A stretch of DNA of 29,678 nt from Hirudo medicinalis (Eukaryota > Annelida > Clitellata > Hirudinida > Hirudinidae): NCBI GenBank assembly GCA_011800805.1, contig MPNW01000618.1, positions 40,377-70,054 of the forward strand, written 5' to 3'. Below the pieces are notes generated by a model. The model worked only from the letters and a program-made list of their open reading frames with translations, did no database searches and was not told where the DNA came from. Numbering within the stretch: the stretch's first letter is position 1; each line of letters starts with the position of its first letter. Made by a program: the position numbers and the translations under genes. Shown one piece after another: positions 11,902 through 22,235 of the stretch.

Positions 11902-12722
11902 CAATAATACTGGAAATGGTTTACTAAAGACAGAATGGTCCACATTTGCATAACAAACTGACAATGTGGTTGTTTCCATGCCAGTAATAATTCCACTACA
12001 GCGACATGGCAGATTGTGAATTAATTATTCGAAATATCCAATCATCGATAAAAACCCTCCGTTCTAATTGGTCAAAGTTAGCAATCAACTGTGGAATCAG
12101 CTTTGCATATTTGGAGGCCAATCAGCATCTCATTATCATAATCTACATAATATATTAATCTGCATAATACATTAGCACAAGCCAGCATTGCATCGCATTA
12201 ACATAATCGACAGAAGACCCACCTGCAAACTCGGAATTGAGCAGCTCCCGTCTGTTGCCAATGAGGATGTTGGCGAAGATCCAATCGATACAGCACAGGA
12301 GGAGATGGTAGGAGTTGACCAGGTTGTCGCTGATCAGGGGGTAGTTACCTGCGGATCACGTAAGAGGCACTAATAATGGATGCTAGGAGGGAAGGGCCAG
12401 CTAATTGCACAAAACTAGAGTGTCGACTGATGGAATTGGACGTGCTATTTGCAGAGTTGATTGCTGGCAGATGACTCAAAGCATCGACAGGTCGCTTAAC
12501 CAAACGATTATGCAACAAAACCGTCGTCTGTAAATGGTTTGTTCTGTCGAGACTCAAAACTCAAACCCCTTGCAAGGCTGCTCTCCTGCTCAGACACTGA
12601 GCATTAGTTTTGCAAGATGATCTCAAATGCAAGTAATCCACCTTTCACTGCGAGAGTTGATTGAGCAAATACTGAGGCTGGTTGTTACAGGGCAGCGAAT
12701 AATAATTAACTTAATAATAATA

Positions 12723-12753
<31 letters not shown>

Positions 12754-14367
12754 TAGCAATAATAATAATAATAATAATAATTAGTTAATAATAATATGTG
12801 GTCTGATAACAAATGTTTCTTGACATCCACAAGCAATAGTTTCATGATTGCTTATGGAATCCGTTCAATAATGGAATGTCACTTCAAATGGTCAGTGTGC
12901 TTGGTAGCGTTAGCAACCTTAAACCATCGAGCCAATATGGCAGTCGTTGGTATCTATTTATTCAGCATTATTTATTCGGTTACTCAACTATTAAATTAAT
13001 GATAAATTTCAGTAAATAACGACAATTAATTTCAACTCTCACCTTTGACCTGGACAAAGGTCGTCCAACAGAAGCAGAAGACCTCGTTCACAGTGATTGA
13101 AGTTCTCCTGCAGATAAGGGGCAAACAAGGTGAAAATATCCCGAACCAACTTTCAGTTTTGCTTTTGGACAGGTCGCAAATGAAGGTCCCCTTGTGTGTT
13201 CGAGTGCATACAAAAGTGTATTCACAGGGCACAACAGTTGAGTGCACGTACATTTTGAAATCACGGTGTGTAACAATTAATTACAATTGAGTGCAATCAC
13301 CAATGCATTACAAAACATATCAGGTAAACTCCAAAGAAATGCCATCCACACATAGGAATGTGCAGACATTCTTGCACTTCTGCACGAACCAGTACATGAA
13401 CTCTGTGCTTATCAAGGAATGAATGACTTGCACTCAAGAGCAAGCAGTGCAATGCTAAGTCCACCGCAAAAGACCAAATCAAGCTCCAGCTTGAAAACAA
13501 CCACAACATGGGTGCTCTACATAAACAGACAGCCCAACAAATTCATCCATCTGACTAGAAACAAACAAATACTAGAATTTCCGAAAACCCACTTCTGCTT
13601 CCTTCCCTTGGCTGCCTTGGGGGGGTTGTCCGCCGCAGCTGCCGAGTAGTTCGGGGACAAGGGCAGGGACGGGGTAATGAAGATGTCGGTAAAGATGGGC
13701 TCGAACTTGCTGAATATCACCGTGGAGACTGCAAAGTTCCTCTCCAGTCTGTCCACTTTGTCCCTGAACAACTGTGGCAGACTGGCCATGTCTGCCCATT
13801 TCTTCATCTTCTTGAAGAAGTCTATGAGGCTGTGATGGCAGAATAAATTATGTTAATGCTTATTGTGATGTTCACCAATGTGTAGCAAGAAACCTGGTTC
13901 AATATTACATGGATATATTGTTAATATGGTGATAATATTACATGAAAATATTGTTGATAATACTGTCAATAGTTTAGCGTTGTATGTATACAGCAGAAAT
14001 GCATGGAGCAGTGATTGTTAAGTTCTTTACAATTATTTGTTAATAAGAAAGAAATATTCCATCAAAAAATTGTTAAATTCAAATAATCTTTCGATGCTGG
14101 TGCCATTGCTACAATCTCAGCCAGTCGAAAAATGATCTCGAGGTCAATCAATAGCAAGCACCGACCATTCGAGTTGCTAAATTTAAATGTGATGACTTCT
14201 GCAGACCAACGATGTTGCAGAGTTGTTACAAGAGAGAAGTGAAACTGACAAGCAGACATCCACTCAATCAGAGGAGTCGATCAAGAAAGACAAAATCAAA
14301 AATCACAATCATCACTGTCGTCATCAGAATCAGCATGATTATGATCATCATCATCACCACCACCACC

Positions 14368-14429
<62 letters not shown>

Positions 14430-14520
14430 AATAATCATAATCAATAACAGTTACCAAGGATCATCATNCATCAGAATCAGCATGATTATGATCATCATCA
14501 TCACCACCACCACCACCACC

Positions 14521-14588
<68 letters not shown>

Positions 14589-16120
14589 AATAATCATAAT
14601 CAATAACAGTTACCAAGGATCATCATCATAATCACCTCAATTTGGTTGTCCTGAGAAGTCTGGTGAGTGAGACGCAGTTGCCCTCCACATCATCCTGCCC
14701 AGAAACTGTTGGTACAATCGTCTTTCTGCAGCTCACGTACAAAGAGCAGGCCAGCCAATGCTGTGGCTCTCCCTGAAAATTATAATAGCAGTAATAAATA
14801 AAATAATAATAATAAATAAATAATAATTATAATAATCATCAACATCAATCACATGTCAGATTAGAATCTACTTTTTCAAACCCTGGCTTTCAAACAGTGT
14901 TGGAGCATTGACAGTCTGATTATAGTTATGATGGTGTTTGAGTATTGGAGGCTTTAATGCATTAAAAAGGTTCAAATGTTCAATATGATTACATATTGTT
15001 TTGTTGTCGTGTGTTATTGTTTGCTATCGTTTTGATGCTACGAGCTGAGTGCAAGCAACATGGTCGAATGTTGAAAATTCCTGATCAGAAGACAACATTT
15101 AAACCTAATATTTGGCATTTCCTGTTCTGGTTTTGTTGAAAATAGTTACAGGAACCATGGCAAAATGAACTCTCACAAACTGAAAAGCTCACTTAGAACA
15201 CTGACAATCGAAAAACAATGCCACTTTGAAATGCCACCTTTGAAATGGTCACAGCTTATGAAACATATGAAAAACATATGAAAAAAATTCCTTAAAATGT
15301 CCATAAGCATACATAAATAAGCACAGAAAAACAACAACAAGAAGAAAAGTTCCCTGGACTTGAATCTAATTATCAGCATTGTTGTACCCCATGGTGCAGT
15401 TCATTTGCATAACAGTGTCCAAAGGACAGCACGTGCTAGGAGCACGGGCTGAACCTGGTACCCAACAATTACCAATCACGAGAGCAGCAACCACACCCTT
15501 GCCTGGGTTATAAAAGGAACTTAGTGCTGTTTCTAATAAAAGATGAAATCAGTTAGAGGTGCACTTACAAGCAAATAACATGATTTTTCTTCTAATTTTT
15601 GATAATTCAAGATTTAATCGAGTGAATAGTTTGAAATGTTTACAATCAAGAATATATTAAGGTAAGAGTGGCATGAGAGTTTGGCTACGAGAAGAGCCAT
15701 TCACAATGTGGTTGATTCGAGAAACACTCAAAATGGACGATAATCATGCAGGAGGACATAGCCACGCTTCTGACCCTCACTAGCTTACCATTACTAATCA
15801 GCATCAATTCACACCCCCAATGAGGTGCCAACCATCACAGTTCAATTGATTTCAACAAACACCATGTCATAAAATTGCAATTGCATAACAGAGCTCATAC
15901 AAGCACCTGCAAGTTTACAATCAAGCTTTATGCAGTAACATGACTTTCAGGATTGATAGACAAAACAAAGGAATGAAACCTCGAGTGTGTAGTGATGAGA
16001 AATTCTCTCAAAAGCTTCCCAGGCGTCCTCCTCCGTTTCTGAATCCATGTTCAGATCGAGGCAGAGTTCCCTGAAACGTTGCCTGATCGCAGAGGTCTCA
16101 CCTTCTTCTGGCATTCCCAT
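4703..16120 (-). CDS. RBL1: Retinoblastoma-like pocket protein (p107/p130 family), C-terminus not found
   Basis: Twenty minus-strand exons, in order: 16120-15980, 14772-14636, 13829-13593, 13107-13043, 12348-12223, 11725-11565, 11080-11000, 10505-10319, 9906-9759, 9400-9319, 8992-8831, 8498-8416, 8184-8064, 7857-7762, 7313-7130, 6712-6561, 6082-5966, 5675-5499, 5160-5089, 4951-4703; 926 codons. The protein represses E2F-driven cell-cycle genes in the nucleus. Visible: N-terminal domain (HWLACSLYVSCRK, EGNCVSLTRLLR, LVNSYHLLLCCIDWIFAN, YEEYVLNIGDFDERIFLG), pocket A (TPLTNRRYLVAKEG, ATQSVSRL, FPWIVEVLEIPVF, GLSRDVVKHLNH), spacer with RRRLF at about residues 689-693 (family cyclin A/E-CDK2 docking motif), and pocket B (KKTGSVPIFFRK, LASVRLRDLC, LKDRHLDQIIMCC, QQPQANSY, YRSVLLE, RGDLVKFYN). 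Start: first ATG after an in-frame TGA. Junctions 7/8 and 8/9 are ambiguous (exon 9 may start at 9925 with exon 8 ending at 10323). About 120 C-terminal residues expected from human p107 are missing. RBL1 versus RBL2 is unresolved. Confidence 0.93.
5277..5480. repeat. 13-bp minisatellite (RAATACATTGCAT)n in an RBL intron
   Basis: About 14 diverged copies of a 13-bp unit fill the intron between RBL exons 18 and 19 and stop about 20 bp short of the exon 18 donor. The minus-strand frames rich in CIHAMY are repeat artefacts. Confidence 0.8.
5829..5888. repeat. (ATA)n microsatellite
   Basis: A nearly pure AAT/ATA run in the RBL intron between exons 17 and 18. Confidence 0.9.
5947..5965. promoter_or_regulatory. 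DR1-type AGGTCA direct repeat at the RBL exon 17 donor
   Basis: AAGGTCAAAGGTCACGAAC holds AGGTCA-A-AGGTCA, the direct repeat with one-base spacer bound by HNF4/RXR-class nuclear receptors. On the gene strand these are the first 19 bases of the intron. The same 19 bases recur at 8397-8415. Receptor binding is not shown; the motif is also a common simple repeat. Confidence 0.5.
6301..6455 (-). mobile_element. tRNA-derived SINE, copy 1
   Basis: Aligns over about 150 bp with 27804-27983. Read on the minus strand it keeps the box-B-like segment ATGTCCGCATCCCGGC, the following TACTGCCAGGGTGTGCC, and a hairpin (AAGGCAC/GTGCCTT at 6343-6349 and 6317-6323). The box A half is more decayed than in copy 2. 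It lies in the RBL intron between exons 16 and 17. Confidence 0.75.
6861..6922. repeat. Cluster of AGGTCA half-sites in an RBL intron
   Basis: AAGGTCAAAAGGTCAT at 6861-6876 (two half-sites, two-base spacer), then further GGTCA copies to about 6922. Related copies lie at 5947-5965, about 6096-6111, 8191-8206 and 8391-8415, all in introns of this gene. Confidence 0.6.
7020..7128. repeat. (ATT)n/(ATC)n microsatellite next to the RBL exon 15 donor
   Basis: Mostly ATT steps with ATC interruptions. On the gene strand the intron begins GTAATAATGATAAT, so the repeat runs up to the splice donor. Confidence 0.85.
7561..7760. repeat. (ATC)n microsatellite in an RBL intron
   Basis: About 200 bp of ATC with regular GCATC interruptions, reaching the donor of RBL exon 14. 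It gives spurious Ser-, Ile- or Met-rich frames. Confidence 0.9.
8397..8415. promoter_or_regulatory. DR1-type AGGTCA direct repeat at the RBL exon 12 donor
   Basis: The 19 bases are identical to 5947-5965 and again form the first 19 bases of an intron on the gene strand. A third half-site (GGGTCA at 8391) extends the array. Function is unproven. Confidence 0.5.
9544..9757. repeat. AT-rich ATT/AAC/ATC repeat tract in an RBL intron
   Basis: Runs of AAC, ATT and AATAAT fill the intron between exons 9 and 10 up to the exon 9 donor. No coding potential. Confidence 0.85.
10684..10875. repeat. (ATC)n and (CATCAACAG)n array with assembly gap at 10866
   Basis: About 100 bp of ATC/CAC repeat passes into CATCAACAGCATCAACA-type units and is broken by a single N at 10866. 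It lies in the RBL intron between exons 7 and 8. Confidence 0.9.
11437..11545. repeat. (GAT)n microsatellite in an RBL intron
   Basis: GAT/GGT repeats of about 110 bp just inside the exon 6 donor. The poly-His frame on the minus strand is an extension of exon 6 into this repeat. Confidence 0.85.
11776..11904. repeat. (ATT)n and (GAT)n microsatellites
   Basis: A pure ATT run (about 11783-11826) and, after a short unique stretch, a (GAT)n run (about 11859-11903) in the RBL intron between exons 5 and 6. Confidence 0.85.
12349..13042. other. RBL intron 4, no gene seen
   Basis: Unique sequence at about 12360-12700 with no recognisable exon, then an (AAT)n run at about 12706-12796 and more unique AT-rich sequence. 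Open frames here lack recognisable motifs. Confidence 0.6.
14322..14626. repeat. Near-exact tandem duplication around an N (14468), likely assembly artefact
   Basis: 14322-14467 and 14469-14626 start with the same CATCAGAATCAGCATGATTA and end with the same CAATAACAGTTACCAAGGAT, differing only in CAC and ATC repeat number. The N sits exactly at the junction. This is what an unmerged contig overlap looks like. It lies in the RBL intron just outside the exon 2 donor, so the protein is unaffected. Confidence 0.85.
14773..15979. other. RBL intron 1
   Basis: A 1.2-kb intron without recognised genes. It contains an octamer ATTTGCAT (15403-15410), a CCAAT motif (ACCAATCAC, about 15471) and TATAAAAGG (about 15511) in that order, a promoter-like arrangement, but no histone or other coding sequence follows. 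Confidence 0.6.
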
Positions 16121-16410
16121 CTTGCTATCGTTGACGCTGTCCTGGACACAATGCAGATTCGCACTTCAGGATCCGAATGAAGAAAAATTCGTATCGATGA
16201 TAAAAATTCAATCGGTCACAAATCGCTTCGCTCGTAGAATCGCGGCCGATCCGCCTATTTATTAAGAAGCGACGATTCACAAAATGTCTCCGATCTCTAA
16301 CTATGGACTTGCTCCACTAAAGATCTACCATTTAACGGACAAAACAATAGACTTTAAAGGGTACTATCGCCGATGCTAAAAAGGCCACAACACGACAGGC
16401 AGAGGGCTAA

Positions 16411-16415
16411 CCAAT
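16411..16415. promoter_or_regulatory. CCAAT box
   Basis: CTAACCAATGAG is a good NF-Y type CCAAT match, about 42 bp from the E2F site, between the divergent RBL and ST13 genes. Cell-cycle promoters often pair CCAAT with E2F sites; a role here is inference. Confidence 0.45.
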
Positions 16416-16456
16416 GAGGATGGAGATAGCCGTTAAGTGCGGTAATAGGTCACCTC

Positions 16457-16467
16457 TTGGCGCGAAA
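16457..16467 (-). promoter_or_regulatory. E2F binding site in the RBL promoter
   Basis: On the minus strand the bases are TTTCGCGCCAA, a perfect match to the E2F consensus TTTSSCGC, about 337 bp upstream of the RBL start codon. Human p107 is itself an E2F target, so an E2F site in the promoter of a family member fits known negative feedback. Binding here is inferred. Confidence 0.7.
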
Positions 16468-17544
16468 TAACAGGCTACGGTAAACAAAATTGTAAAATTT
16501 TAGCACAAAATTAAATTTAAAACCAACCCGGGTTGTAATTATTGCGATTGTTATTTTTTCAAATGAAAAATTAGAGAAATGGTGGTTGCAAAGTGGAATC
16601 TAATTCATGTGAAGTACCACCGATATCGATAATATTGTGAACGTTATAAACGAAATTAATTTTTAAGTTGAAATATTTTTTTTATTATTTTTTAATAATT
16701 TTACAAGTGCCTATTGATTTGATTTGAGCTTCCTTTATTCAACAACACAATAAACACTGGTTCGCTTGAGGTTTTGACAATGTTAAATGAAATCTAAAAA
16801 CAATCATTTAAACTCCAAATACTTATAGTGCTTTATTTTGAACTACATCTAGAAATTGATATTTGGCAAAATTTGATAATTACTTACTTCTATTTTATCC
16901 TTATTGTTCACAACGAACACATAAATTATCTGAAATATGTTATTAAAATAATAAGAATACAAAAATTGAGTGGTTTTGTTAAAGCGTCAGAGTAGCATTT
17001 TGTAAAATTTCATAAAGCTGATTTGATCGACTTTTGGTTCACAAAAAACATTTTACTCATGAATATTAATTTAATCAAAATCTTTAAAAATAAACTTTGC
17101 TTTTTAGTAATCTCACAATAGTATCCGAACTTTATTAAGAATCATATATACAAAACTTATATATACTAACTTATGTACAAAAATCAAGGATTTTACAAAG
17201 ATTTGAGAATATTAAAATGTAGCTTTAAATTAGCTTAAAATAAATTGCTCATTAATTTATATTAAGGTTACAATCAAACTCCACCTAACGGAAACACACT
17301 ATACTTCTGCTTCTGCGCAAGAGAATTTTCTGGTTTGAGCATCGGTCTCCGGCCTGACTTCGTAATTGGAATAGAGTTTTATTCGGGCAGAGTTTTAGGG
17401 CTTCCAAGTATTGAACATTTTTGGAATTGAAACTGAACGAATTGCAGGTGAAATTTCGCTGTTTGCATTGCGACTCCTTTTTGTGTCTTGCATGGTGTCG
17501 AAGCTCAGTTTCTGTGCGAATGCTAGTGTGCTTAAATTTCACGA

Positions 17545-17651
17545 TTAAGAGTCCGCGAGCTATTTGAATCTTTCAAGAGACTTTTTATATTGCTTGTGGA
17601 CTGACCATAATTGGTTCTTTCCACCCTCGTTTGTATTCACATAATTATAAA
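17545..17651 (+). other. ST13: Probable 5' untranslated exon of ST13
   Basis: A strong donor AAA|GTAAGT lies at 17651/17652, and an acceptor TTTCAG at 17884 sits just two bases before the ST13 ATG. Together they imply a leader intron of 17652-17884. The 5' limit of the exon is a guess. Confidence 0.45.
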
Positions 17652-17886
17652 GTAAGTTTTATCACTTGTTGAGCTGCTTTAAAATCATTAGGTCAATACC
17701 TTTTAATGGTCTTACTTTGAACATGTTCTTGCTTGAATATTCTAAATTTTGGCACAAGATGTTTGTGTGCTTCATCGAAACTGATTAGGCCTTGGTTTCA
17801 GACAAACCCTTTATAAAATTTATAATATTAGTTGAATTGACAGCAAAATTTGGATTTGGAATAAATTTATTGTTGATGTTTCAGAA

Positions 17887-19081
17887 ATGAACCCTTCAGA
17901 CATTCGCTTGCTTGAGGGCTTTGTGAAGATGTGCCAGTCGAACTCGGACGTTCTTCATATGCCTGAGCTTGACTTTTACAGGAAATGGCTTGAGGAGTGA
18001 GATTAAAAATTTATTTGTTTGAGGTCTGGGAATCATTCACTTAAATCTATTTTATAGACTTTGAAGTAACATTAACATATGAACAAATATGAACAAATTC
18101 AAACATTATTTCATTTTACTTCTTTATCAGGCTTGGGGCAAAGATCCCTCCTTGTAGTAAAGACTTTGGGCAAAAGTGTGGCCAGGGAACTTGTGGAAGT
18201 GGCGGGCCATGCCACGACCAGGGTCAGTCCTGGCAGCCTCCAGTAAGTGCTTGTCATTCGCAATGTATTAATATCACTTTATGATATTAATGGCTGTGCT
18301 CTTATAAGCCTAAGGATCATGTAAGACTGTTTATTGATAATTTGAGAAATGTATTTAAATATTGAATTAATAAAGAGCTTTATATTGGTTAAATTTGAGT
18401 TATTTGTTACTGAAAAATCCTTGCAATTACAACTTGATTTTAATTATGAAATTGTCTCCTTTTGAAACACTTTTGTTTAGCCTCAGCCAGAAGAACCAGA
18501 GGTTGACGATAGTCCTGAAAGTGAATTAGGTTGGCATTCGTAACCTTAATGAATATGCATGTGAACTCAAGTTATTGTGTGTGGGTTGCTTTACTGATTT
18601 TAGTGAAGCACATGCCCAGGACTGTTTGCACTGAGCAGCTTGTGCTACACTGTAGGCATATTCCTATACTTTAGGTTTTTGGCAATGGTAGTGCTATTGA
18701 TAACCTCGTTATCTTAATCACAGTGATAAATTGTAAGACATTGCGAGGAAATGTATTGATACAAATTGATACAAATATTAATAGTTATATTAATGACCGT
18801 ATTGTACCATACCAAATAGTGCATCGTACTTTGTATTGTCCTGCATACGTTCTTATAATGAGTTGAACTATCTCCTTAAACAGACATCGAGAACGATGGT
18901 GTCATAGAACCCGACCCAGATGTCGCTCAATCAATGGGCGATGAGACTATTGAGGTTAGCAGAGCAGTTATTGTGAGTGATCAAGGAATTGGTCGTTTTT
19001 GATCTTTACCATTATAATTTTTGGACTAGCTGCTTATTGTTGTTATTATTATCATTATTATTATTATTATCATCATTATTA

Positions 19082-19133
<52 letters not shown>

Positions 19134-21064
19134 GCTAATTAACACTGACCAGGTCACTGATGACATGATGGAGCAGTCGTCTGCCAGGAGAGATGAAGCC
19201 ATGGCTGCACTTTCTGACGGTAGGTCTTTGAAATTTGGAAGAGATGTTCTATGAATGGTTCGGTGATGCCATGTTATTTACGTTTCTGAATGTCATTTGG
19301 TGCCTGCGACATGAACTTTCTGCTTGCTAGGTAACCTCGAAATGGCCATCCAGCACTACACCGATGCCATCAAGTTGAACCCGACCTCGGCCAACCTCTA
19401 TGCCAAGAGAGCCAGGTGAACTGTTTAATTGATATCTCTTTTAAAGTGGTTTTGCAGTACTGTTTATGGTATTGTTCATTAAGTTGTGAAAAATGTACAT
19501 TGAATGCTTGGAAAATAAGTGTATTTATTTTTTTACTGGTGGTTGGTGCAGGCTGGGTTGCAAACATGACACATAAGGACCGTTGCTTTTGTCATTGCTT
19601 GCAGGAGCTCAGCCCACCCGAGCTAACTTGCACCTTGTACTCTAGAACACCAATAAACAGCTTTGCTAGGAATTGTAGTGCTCGGAACTAGTACTGCTGT
19701 TTATTTCATTTGTGAAATTTTTTATTTTGAAAATGCAATGCCTTACCGCATTTATTTCTCCAGCATCTTCATCAAGCTCCAGAGACCGAACGCGGCAATC
19801 AGGGACTGTAACAAGGCTCTCGAACTGAACCCGGATTCGGCACAGCCTTACAAGTGGAGAGGGAAAGCCTACAGGTGAGCGATGAGCTGGACGTGAACAT
19901 CTTCTTTTATCGGTGCGTGCGCGGGATTCGGTTCTATTTTTTGTTTGTTTAGACGTTCGCCACTCTGGTTTGAAGTGTTTTTGAGAATCACGTTTTGGTG
20001 AACTCAGTTGGGAATTATATTTTACAATTTTGTCGTGCAAATGAATTCGATTCAATTTATTTGTTTCGGCGTTAATCTCGTCGATCGTTCGTGAATGCAG
20101 ACTTCTCGGCCAGTGGGAGAACGCCTACAAGGATCTGAGCAAGTCGTGCCAATTGGACTATGACGACGACACCAACGAGGCAAGACGAGAGGTGGAGCCC
20201 AAAGTGAGAATTTGTCGATCGATTAATATTCCCGATGATTGATTGAATCGTAAGCAAACTGACAAGCTTAGTGCAACGTGGATAGGACGGATTAGACACC
20301 TTCTTAGCACGTAAAATGGCTCAAATATTTGTGTATTGCACAATTCCTCGCACGTTGTGTGCAGGCCAAGAGGGTCCTGGAGCACAAGAGGAAGCAAGAA
20401 CGAAAGAAGGAAGAAAAAGAGCTCAGGAGCAGGAGGGAGAGAATCAGGAAGGCAAAGATGGAGAATGAGAGGATGAGGATGGTTGGTCCCATGTTATTTC
20501 TTCGTGCATGTTTATTCGTTATTCGTGCTCGTTTATTAAAGCAGTATCGCTTATTAATTATTAATGACTTTTATTATCATAAGCATGGTACTTTTTTCTA
20601 TTTATAGGAAGAAGATGTTCCAGGCACTGGAGAATCGTTCCATTTCGGTGGGCATAAATAATGATGATCGATTCATAGTCGAGGGCTGGGTTAATAATGT
20701 TAAGTTCTGTAGCTCTACTACAAATCCTCGACAATGCATTATCACGAATTATTGTAGTAATATAATAATAATTATAATTATTTTTGATTGCAGGCAACAT
20801 GTTCAATAACATGCCTGGCATGGCAGGCCTACTGAGTGACCCTGAACTTCTTGAAGCTTTCAAGGTAACCCTGCATTAAATATTCACAAGTGAAATTGGA
20901 TAGGCTCCGGGCAAATGTGTGTGAATGAGACATGAGGTAGTGAATGTCATTTGCATGAATTAGTAAGGCCACATGTTGCAGGACATCGAGCCTATCCAGC
21001 CTCTGAATTATGCTTTTGATGCTGAGATGAATTAAATCTAATATTGTTATTATTATTATTATTA

Positions 21065-21099
<35 letters not shown>

Positions 21100-21439
21100 G
21101 CAAATCTGCATGGGAAACCCCCAGGCTGAAATCGTGCTAATGAACTTTATGATTCAATAACTTTATTTACGTGCATGTCGTGGCACTTTATGTTCATCTT
21201 CTGATGGCTTCCTTCAGGACCCAGAATTAGCGACAGCCATGGAGGACATTGCTGCCAACCCTGCCAACATATCCAAGTACCAGAGTAATGCCAAGTTTCA
21301 GAAGATACTTGAGAGAATGGCAAAGAATTTCAAAGGAGGTCCGGACATAAGCGGAGCATTCGATGCCGGTTCCAGTGTTCCCGAATCTGGGAGGTCCTCG
21401 GCTCAGCCCACTGCTCCCCCACAGCCCGACATCGACTGA
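17887..21439 (+). CDS. ST13: Hsc70-interacting protein (Hip/ST13)
   Basis: Twelve coding exons: 17887-17996, 18131-18242, 18481-18529, 18884-18954, 19153-19219, 19331-19415, 19764-19874, 20101-20203, 20365-20481, 20608-20647, 20794-20864, 21218-21439; 385 residues plus TGA, close to human Hip (369). Hip is a cytosolic co-chaperone that stabilises ADP-bound Hsc70. Visible in order: N-terminal dimerisation domain ([27 protein letters not shown]), acidic stretch with [20 protein letters not shown], three TPR repeats at about residues 115-230 ([51 protein letters not shown]), a Lys/Arg/Glu-rich helix (about 237-275) and the C-terminal DP/STI1 domain ([34 protein letters not shown]). Odd points: exon 2 encodes four Cys in 20 residues plus His, not seen in human Hip, and the GGMP repeat segment is almost absent (MPGMAG once). 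The ATG has an acceptor two bases upstream. Head to head with RBL, tail to tail with DCTN2. Confidence 0.97.
19038..19132. repeat. (ATT)n microsatellite in an ST13 intron
   Basis: A nearly pure ATT run of about 95 bp ending 20 bp before the acceptor of ST13 exon 5. Confidence 0.9.
19541..19605 (-). mobile_element. tRNA-derived SINE fragment, copy 3
   Basis: On the minus strand the segment reads GCAACGGTCC, then ATGTGTCATGTTTGCAACCC and AGCCTGCACC, aligning with the tRNA-like head of copy 2 across box B. The tail with the hairpin is missing. It lies inside the ST13 intron between exons 6 and 7. Confidence 0.6.
21037..21100. repeat. (ATT)n microsatellite in the last ST13 intron
   Basis: ATT repeats with one AAT interruption between ST13 exons 11 and 12. 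Confidence 0.9.
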
Positions 21440-22235
21440 GGAGGATGTCGACAGCATCTGCAAGCTCCCAGTCATCGGGTATTGGATCTTTTTTCTAATA
21501 AATAAGATGGAAGTTCACGCTGCGTTTTTTGTTTGTGTTTTCAGTTTTCTGGTTAATGTAATGCAATGATCGCTAATCAGTTACGACCAACGAATGTGTT
21601 AGCTACCATCAAAATAACAGTCGTGTGAATTGCTATTAACAGTTACGTTATCTCCGCTGGTAGACATCAGACTCATCCATTGCTTTTTCGAGCTGTTAAC
21701 ATGTCGAATCTTACAGGCATAAGCGACTTCGACGAGCCAACGGTTTGTTGAGTTCCCCGGCTGTTTTGGGGAGCCTGTTTGATTGATTTCCTGTTGTGTT
21801 TGAGTTTCTAAGTTTTGATTTGCCTCACTGCATTGGTTTTGTTATTTCATGGTTTTAGTATGTAGCCTAGCCGTCTGAGGAGCCAGTGCATAAGATGTGC
21901 TTTTTAAAACTTTTCACGAGTAGAAGGAAAGTCGAGTCGGAGAAAAACTTTTATTCCAGCGATGACTTGAAATCTTACGCAGATCGATTTTTAAAGCGCA
22001 TTTGAAAAATCCATTGCTCTGAAAGAGCGAGCGTGAATGACTGACGCCAATTTACCGAGCCTTAGCCGCCGCCACCCAAAGCATCGAACGAGTTAGAGAT
22101 TAGTATCAGGAAATTGCCTAAATTGGGAATTGACGAAAAAGCGGGGATATGGAAATACGAGTAAAATGCGCTCGGTCTGACACGACATTGACGGCGATGA
22201 CCGACACTGCTTGTTAGCACTTGGCTTCGACAGCT
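21440..22235. other. ST13/DCTN2 tail-to-tail intergenic region
   Basis: Holds the ST13 3' UTR, then unique sequence, then the DCTN2 3' UTR with an AATAAA on the minus strand (21955-21950). A plus-strand ATG at 21701 opens a 16-codon frame (MSNLTGISDFDEPTVC) that I cannot assign. No RNA gene was recognised in the more CpG-rich part at about 22020-22210. Confidence 0.55.
21497..21502 (+). other. ST13: Poly(A) signal of ST13
   Basis: AATAAA 58 bp after the stop codon, immediately followed by a further TAAG. A short 3' UTR is implied. Confidence 0.6.

Larger units (their letters stand above)
16121..17884. promoter_or_regulatory. Shared upstream region of divergent RBL and ST13 genes
   Basis: The two start codons face away from each other. 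The RBL-proximal part (16121-16490) is richer in CpG and holds the E2F and CCAAT motifs. The rest is AT-rich and holds the probable ST13 leader exon. No other gene was recognised; the 17285-17542 minus-strand frame has no family motif. Confidence 0.6.

Noticed and set aside
21701..21751. Short plus-strand frame MSNLTGISDFDEPTVC
   Set aside because: Only 16 codons, no homologue recognised and no clear partner exon; noted under the intergenic entry only.
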